Source: an uncultured Prevotella sp. (lineage in GTDB: Bacteria > Bacteroidota > Bacteroidia > Bacteroidales > Bacteroidaceae). Taken from it: 38,524 nucleotides of DNA. The DNA is taken from assembly GCA_905236875.1 (NCBI GenBank), contig CAJOQT010000047.1, positions 1 through 38,524 of the forward strand, in the 5' to 3' direction. Shown piece after piece: positions 35,501 through 38,524 of this stretch. The stretch's first letter is position 1, and each line of letters starts with the position of its first letter. A model generated the notes under the pieces. It saw nothing but the letters and a program-made list of their open reading frames with translations, was not told the DNA's origin and made no database searches. Made by a program: the position numbers and the translations under genes.

Positions 35501-36054
35501 TCAACGCCACAGGAAACGGCATTGGCCACGACATACAGCTGGTCATTGACGGACAGACGTCGCAGACCTATGTACTCAACGACTATTTCACCAACGACTT
35601 TGGCAGCTATACCAGCGGAATGGTGGGTTTCAGCATTCCCACGCTGACCGCAGGACGCCACAAGCTGCAGTTCAGGGTGTGGGACACCCAGAACAACTCC
35701 ACCACCAAGGAGCTGAGCTTCGTCGTCGTTGAGTCGCTGGAACCTGTCTTCTTCGATGTGGAGTGTACACGTAACCCGGCAGAGACCAACACCTCGTTCC
35801 GTATCATCCACGACCGTACAGGCAGCGAGATGGACATCATCCTCGATGTCTTTGATATGGCTGGCCGACATCTCTGGCAACATTCGGAAAGCGGAGTGCC
35901 CACCGACAACACCTATCTGATAGACTGGGACCTCACCGCAGGCAGCGGCAGCCGCATCTCGACGGGTGTCTATCTCTATCGGGTTCGCATTAGCAGCGAC
36001 GGCTCCAGCTATGCCTCGAAGGCCAAGAAGATCATCATCGTGAGCAGGAAGTGA
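32452..36054 (+). CDS. porU: Type IX secretion system sortase PorU (gingipain-like C25 family)
   Basis: A 1200-aa PorU, the outer-membrane-associated protease that removes C-terminal signals from type IX cargo and attaches it to the surface. After a signal peptide (residues about 19-40) and N-terminal β-domain, the C25 caspase-like domain has H707 in NYSGHGGPYGLSH and C740 in WMTASCDIMPFD; their 33-residue spacing equals that recalled for Porphyromonas PorU. A C-terminal β-domain ends VFDMAGRHLWQ...ISTGVYLYRVRIS. The start is uncertain: ATG at 32452, 32476 or 32506 all lie in repeat DNA; 32476 or 32506 gives a more normal signal peptide. A palindromic insert (32938-32988) adds NDAPSGVVGGANSS before SLLATGKWVKIRV. 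Followed by porV, its partner in the attachment complex. Confidence 0.93.
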   Translation: MRHFIHEIMRELGWRRIVMTSVFISHFLIFSFSQSQSQSFFNLTAQQVRVDTLLPVFTHAFPLGPHYADSTYTVCIEYPEFIPMSADDIKRYEKLCSTKPSELPVITQQVSVSRKKARLEVSLVPIVFRDDQYQKLVSFQLSCVRTADVGFQRRGTNVRRQRNDAPSGVVGGANSSLLATGKWVKIRVPSTGVYQLTDDLIRSAGFSNIDNVRVYGYGGAMQPEKLMAAYIEATDDLQQVAVCTTGGRRLFWAQGPVSWDNGNRIRNPYSQYGYYFLTESSEDALTESEQELLNHYVTSGEGANRLYEVDDFAWFHGGRNLYDAKSFTVGQTHDYTIASPDGVANGTITIVLTAYDGSQYSTATVSLNGTELGTMSIAPCTTYIHANQTKSTFTVSNLAATNTVSIRQNSGGTMALDYIVVHATDTPAAPSLQQVTVGTPELVGSVANQNLHGDAAADMVIVIPASRKLQTQAERLKAYHEQKDSLRVRIVTSDELYNEFSSGTPDANACRRYLRMLYERAQTESDMPSFLLLFGDGAWDNRMLSSNWKNYNPDDFLLCYESENSFSATDCYVTDDYFCLMDDGEGSSLLTSDCADVAVGRFPVRSEAEAKIMVDKVISYSDNTYAGSWQNEICVMGDDGNNNLHMQDADSVARLVERMHPEYNVKRIMWDAYPRVSSSTGNSYPDVTRLITQQMQSGALIMNYSGHGGPYGLSHELVVQLKEFRENTTNHLPLWMTASCDIMPFDGQEENIGETALMNKRGGAVAFYGTTRTVYSSYNRVMNIAFMEHVLEGIPIGEAVRLAKNSLITTAKDHTANKLQYTLLGDPALRLAYPTLSAVVDDINGASVSETQPLVLRAGTTVTVRGHIASGGQMQTGYYGQVTATVRDAKETITCLLNNTTSEGADEPFVYQDRTKVLFQGSDSVQAGRFAFRFTVPRDISYSDGTGLINLYATDDSRTAIANGVNGHFVLGGSSAAQTDSIGPEVFCYLNSETFTNGDKVNLTPYFVALISDDSGINATGNGIGHDIQLVIDGQTSQTYVLNDYFTNDFGSYTSGMVGFSIPTLTAGRHKLQFRVWDTQNNSTTKELSFVVVESLEPVFFDVECTRNPAETNTSFRIIHDRTGSEMDIILDVFDMAGRHLWQHSESGVPTDNTYLIDWDLTAGSGSRISTGVYLYRVRISSDGSSYASKAKKIIIVSRK
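32893..32988. repeat. Palindromic sequences inserted in porU
   Basis: GACGTCGGA (32893-32901) pairs with TCCGACGTC (32924-32932); next comes CCCCCTCGGGGG and GGAGGGGCAAACTCCTCCCT (32943-32984). Together they encode a loop just before the conserved GKWVKIRV. Confidence 0.65.
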
Positions 36055-36105
36055 TGAAAGAAGGAAAGAATGAAAGATTGAAAAAATAAAAGAATAAAAA
36101 GGAAT

Positions 36106-37299
36106 ATGAAGCAACAAAGTATGATAAACAAGGCGAAGGCAGCGGTAAAATGGTTTTTACCTTTTTACCTTTTTACCTTTTTACCTTTGGTAGCGGTTGC
36201 ACAGGACAAGGTCAGCGAGTTCAATGCGGTAGAACATGCCGTCATATCACAGACCATTGCCCCCGACGCCCGATCGGCTGGTCTGGGTGATGTGGGTGCT
36301 GCTACCGAGCCAGATGTGAACTCACAGTACTGGAACCCTGCCAAGTACCCGTTCTGCATCAGCCGTGCAGGTATATCGCTCAACTACACCCCGTGGTTGC
36401 GCCAGTTGGTCAGCGACATCGACCTGGCATACGTGGCAGGCTATTACCGCATTGGCGACTATTCGTCAGTCAGCGGTTCCATACGCTATTTCTCGTTAGG
36501 TGAGGTGATGACCTCACTGGATGAGAACGCCATGACCGTTAAACCCTACGAGCTGTCGGCAGACGTTGCCTACTCGCTGATGCTCAGCGAGAACTTCTCG
36601 CTGGCAGCAGGTATCCGTTGGATATACAGCGACCTGCGCTATGACTATACGGAGGATGCGTCGCCTGCTTCGGCCTTTGCTGCCGACCTCGCCATGTACT
36701 ATAACAAGTACTTTATTATGAGTGAGCGCGAGTGTCAGCTGGGTCTGGGTCTGAACTTCAGCAATATAGGTAGTAAGATTTCGTACTTCGGTGACGACCG
36801 CTCGCAGTTCCTGCCTGCCAACATGCGTCTGGGTGCCTCGCTTATGGTGCCTGTCGATGAGTATAACCGTTTCACCATTGCTGCCGATGCCAACAAGCTG
36901 TTAGTACCCACTGTACCCAAGCAGCTTGACGGTGAGGACAACGCCACCTATCAGCAGCGTGTCATCGAGGAATATAGCGATGTGGGTTCCATCAGCGGAA
37001 TCTTCAAGAGCTTTACCGATGCTCCCGGCGGCTTCAAGGAGGAACTGCAGGAGATTCAGTGGAGCGTCGGTGCAGAATATGTGTATCACGACCAGTTCTC
37101 GCTGCGTGCCGGCTATCACCACGAATCTGAGAACAAAGGTAACCGCAAGTACTTCACCGTAGGCGGTGGCTTCCGCATGAATGTCTTCTCGCTCGACGTG
37201 GGTTACGTCATTTCTACTGCCAAGAGCAATCCGCTCGACCAGACGCTGCGCTTCTCGCTGGCATTTGATATGGACGGCATCAAGGACCTGTTTAAATAG
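36106..37299 (+). CDS. porV: Type IX secretion outer-membrane protein PorV (LptO)
   Basis: A 397-aa outer-membrane β-barrel of the PorV family, which carries cargo from the SprA translocon to the PorU attachment complex. The signal peptide (1-33, ending VAVAQ) is followed by AVISQTIAPDARSAGLGDVGAATEPDVNSQYWNPAKYPF, the usual PorV N-terminal stretch, and the C-terminus SLAFDMDGIKDLFK fits a barrel end. Signal peptide residues FLPFYLFTFLPL are encoded by four copies of an 8-bp unit (36154-36185), so gain or loss of a unit would shift the frame. ATG 36106 or 36121 are both possible starts. It follows porU by 51 bp of GAAAGA/AATAAAAG repeats and precedes ispF, the order known in Porphyromonas. 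Confidence 0.93.
   Translation: MKQQSMINKAKAAVKWFLPFYLFTFLPLVAVAQDKVSEFNAVEHAVISQTIAPDARSAGLGDVGAATEPDVNSQYWNPAKYPFCISRAGISLNYTPWLRQLVSDIDLAYVAGYYRIGDYSSVSGSIRYFSLGEVMTSLDENAMTVKPYELSADVAYSLMLSENFSLAAGIRWIYSDLRYDYTEDASPASAFAADLAMYYNKYFIMSERECQLGLGLNFSNIGSKISYFGDDRSQFLPANMRLGASLMVPVDEYNRFTIAADANKLLVPTVPKQLDGEDNATYQQRVIEEYSDVGSISGIFKSFTDAPGGFKEELQEIQWSVGAEYVYHDQFSLRAGYHHESENKGNRKYFTVGGGFRMNVFSLDVGYVISTAKSNPLDQTLRFSLAFDMDGIKDLFK
36154..36185 (+). repeat. Octanucleotide tandem repeat in the porV signal peptide
   Basis: Four perfect TTTTTACC units (36154-36185) plus a partial TTT. Three units encode FLPFYLFT, so all frames of the repeat are hydrophobic, but a change of one unit shifts the downstream frame. 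Confidence 0.9.
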
Positions 37300-37336
37300 A
37301 TGAGTGTTGAGAGTTTAGAGATTAGGGTTGAGAGAT

Positions 37337-37825
37337 ATGACGAGGGTTGGTATGGGTTATGATGTCCACCGGTTAGTTCCTGATAGGGAACTGTGGATAG
37401 GAGGCATCAAGATAGACTATGAGTTGGGTTTGCTGGGTCACAGCGATGCCGACGTGTTGATACATGCTATTTGCGATGCGATATTAGGTGCTGCCAATAT
37501 GCGTGACATAGGTTATCACTGGCCAGACACCAGCGACGACACGCTGGGTATGGACAGCAAGGTGATACTCAAGAGAACCATTGAACTGATTGCCACAAAA
37601 GGCTACCGACTGGTGAATATCGATGCGACGATATGTGCCGAACGGCCGAAGATGAACCCGCACATACCTCAGATGCAGCAGTGTATGGCAGAGGTCATCG
37701 GCTGCGACCCCGACCGTATCTCCATCAAAGCCACAACAACAGAGCGTCTGGGATTCACCGGACGCATGGAAGGTATTTCAGCCTATGCTGTTGCGCTCAT
37801 TGAGTTACAACCTGCTACCGCCTGA
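37337..37825 (+). CDS. ispF: 2-C-methyl-D-erythritol 2,4-cyclodiphosphate synthase
   Basis: A 162-aa MECDP synthase of the non-mevalonate isoprenoid pathway. Zinc ligands are D9 and H11 in GMGYDVHRL and H43 in GHSDADVLIHAICDAI; ICAERPKMNPHI and IKATTTERLGFTGRMEGI are family signatures. ATG 37337 (MTRVGMGYDVH) is chosen over a TTG three codons upstream. The 37-bp gap after porV is GAGTTTAGAGATTAGGGTTG-type repeat. Its last 21 bp overlap the convergent gene at 37805-38254. Confidence 0.95.
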   Translation: MTRVGMGYDVHRLVPDRELWIGGIKIDYELGLLGHSDADVLIHAICDAILGAANMRDIGYHWPDTSDDTLGMDSKVILKRTIELIATKGYRLVNIDATICAERPKMNPHIPQMQQCMAEVIGCDPDRISIKATTTERLGFTGRMEGISAYAVALIELQPATA

Positions 37826-38254
37826 ATTCTTGCTATTGCGATAGCTGTTCGAGCCGGTCAGCCCATATTCGCGTTTCTTGGCTGCTATCTTCGAGGCGCC
37901 TTCTATCTGTTCCACCTCAATACGAGCACAATTGTCGCTTGACAGACTGGGAGAAACAACAAACGAATTGTCACCGCTGATGATGTAGATGTCATCAACC
38001 CAATTGGGAAGACTGGCATTATAGGCCAGAATGATTACATGGTCTTCCATAATCTCCGTCTTCAGGTCATAGTGGCAGCGCTTGTCGTTTCCTAAAGACA
38101 TCGCCTCTCCACCTTCTGCATTGATGACCAGAAGCACTTTGTAGGACGTGTTACTTGAATAAGTACACTCCAGCACCATCTCCTGTGCAAGGGCACAGAC
38201 GGCTGACAGACAGGTAAAAAAAGTAAGAAACAGGAATCTTTTCATATTGTTCAT
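37805..38254 (-). CDS. Small secreted protein of unknown function
   Basis: A 149-aa protein with a clear signal peptide (MKRFLFLTFFTCLSAVCALAQ), two possible starts (ATG 38254 or 38245), and a β-rich mature part (VLECTYSSNTSYKVLLVIN, CHYDLKTEIMEDHVIILAYN) ending in a Ser/Asn/Gly-rich tail. I do not recognise the family. The mature protein has three cysteines (CTYS, RCHY, NCAR). Its 3' end overlaps ispF by 21 bp on the opposite strand. A -7 box lies 39 bp upstream. Confidence 0.7.
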   Translation of the reverse strand: MNNMKRFLFLTFFTCLSAVCALAQEMVLECTYSSNTSYKVLLVINAEGGEAMSLGNDKRCHYDLKTEIMEDHVIILAYNASLPNWVDDIYIISGDNSFVVSPSLSSDNCARIEVEQIEGASKIAAKKREYGLTGSNSYRNSKNSGGSRL

Positions 38255-38292
38255 TCATTATTTGGTGTTTGCAACTCTTTTCCTTTCTGTTG

Positions 38293-38300
38293 CAAAAGTA
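38293..38300 (-). promoter_or_regulatory. -7 box before the small secreted protein gene
   Basis: On the minus strand TACTTTTG fits the Bacteroidetes -7 consensus, 38 bp before ATG 38254. The -33 element is not clear. Confidence 0.5.
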
Positions 38301-38333
38301 CAAAATAATTTCCAATCCACTACGCATAATTGC

Positions 38334-38371
38334 AAAAAAAATGCCACTACTCATCAACGAGCAGTGACATT
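38334..38371 (-). terminator. Strong intrinsic terminator (minus strand)
   Basis: Read on the minus strand, a 13-bp stem (38371-38359 with 38352-38340, two G-T wobbles only on this strand) with loop GTTGAT is followed by eight T. It ends a transcript coming from beyond the right edge. Confidence 0.85.
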
Positions 38372-38524
38372 CAAGCCTATGTTTAACTAAAAATCCTATT
38401 TTCGAACAAATGGCCTTTCGGCCAGGCCTTTGTCGTTTCCGACTCAGGAATATCAATAACTAATACTAACTTTCATTAGAAAAGAAAGTTATGGGAGCCT
38501 CACGGCGACCACTGTTATCCTAAC
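38372..38524 (-). ncRNA. Hairpin-rich RNA-like segment of unknown family (partial)
   Basis: On the minus strand, from the right edge: GCC-GTGA-GGC (38506-38497), an 8-bp stem TAACTTTC/GAAAGTTA (38491-38467), GTCG-GAAA-CGAC (38443-38432) and TGGCC-GAAA-GGCCA (38424-38411). Three loops are GNRA tetraloops, common in structured RNA. The segment leads directly into the terminator at 38334-38371 and has no good reading frame. I cannot match it to tmRNA, RNase P RNA, SRP RNA or a known riboswitch by eye; it could be the 3' part of an RNA gene or a structured 3' untranslated region. Confidence 0.45.

Overview
The window looks like chromosomal DNA from a Bacteroidales bacterium, most likely Prevotellaceae (Prevotella in the broad sense). 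The reasons are a type IX secretion pair porU-porV followed by ispF, several Bacteroidetes-type promoters (-7 box TAnnTTTG, the best with TTTG 19-20 bases upstream), almost no Shine-Dalgarno sequences, the topA-aroK-speA-argB order, and a GH67/esterase/GH31 set for branched plant xylan. I see no tRNA, rRNA, transposase, phage gene or CRISPR array.

Layout, left to right. 1-320: a palindrome-rich repeat pair and a bidirectional terminator. 321-3616 (minus): a sigma-factor-like protein fused to a macro-like domain, a sirtuin and a secreted endonuclease I, divergent from a VWA protein (3751-4401). 4570-10355: alpha-glucuronidase, carboxylesterase lipoprotein and GH31 glycosidase behind one strong promoter. 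10333-11049 (minus): TraX-like membrane protein. 11140-11227: a tandem array of 22-bp palindromic units. 11425-15402: RNase R and a 5'-nucleotidase. 15499-22167: topA, aroK, speA, argB, an ECF sigma factor and a probable membrane anti-sigma partner. 22435-31497: a PSD-like surface lipoprotein, a SpoIIE-type phosphatase, sufB-C-D-S and RNase HII. 31750-37825: an FAH hydrolase, porU, porV and ispF. 37805-38254 (minus): a small secreted protein. The right edge holds a hairpin-rich minus-strand RNA-like segment ending in an intrinsic terminator.

The most striking signal is repeat DNA inside conserved genes. GC-rich palindromic elements sit in frame inside GH31, rnr, sufB, sufS, the FAH gene and porU, at the start of rnhB, and perhaps in sufD. 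The copies in rnr and sufB are clearly related and are read in the same frame. This resembles the Rickettsia palindromic elements that insert into proteins, but in a Bacteroidales genome. A second, AT-rich class of short direct repeats lies in many intergenic gaps next to start codons, also enters rnr twice, and forms the signal peptides of porU and porV from 8-bp units. An 8-bp unit inside a coding sequence could allow phase variation of the type IX secretion system.

Other points of interest are the sigma/macro-like fusion next to a sirtuin, the PSD-like enzyme predicted to be surface-exposed, the ATGA coupling of a PP2C phosphatase to sufB, and the unidentified structured RNA at the right edge. 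Family assignments rest on motifs read from the translated sequence and on recalled family knowledge; no database search was possible.
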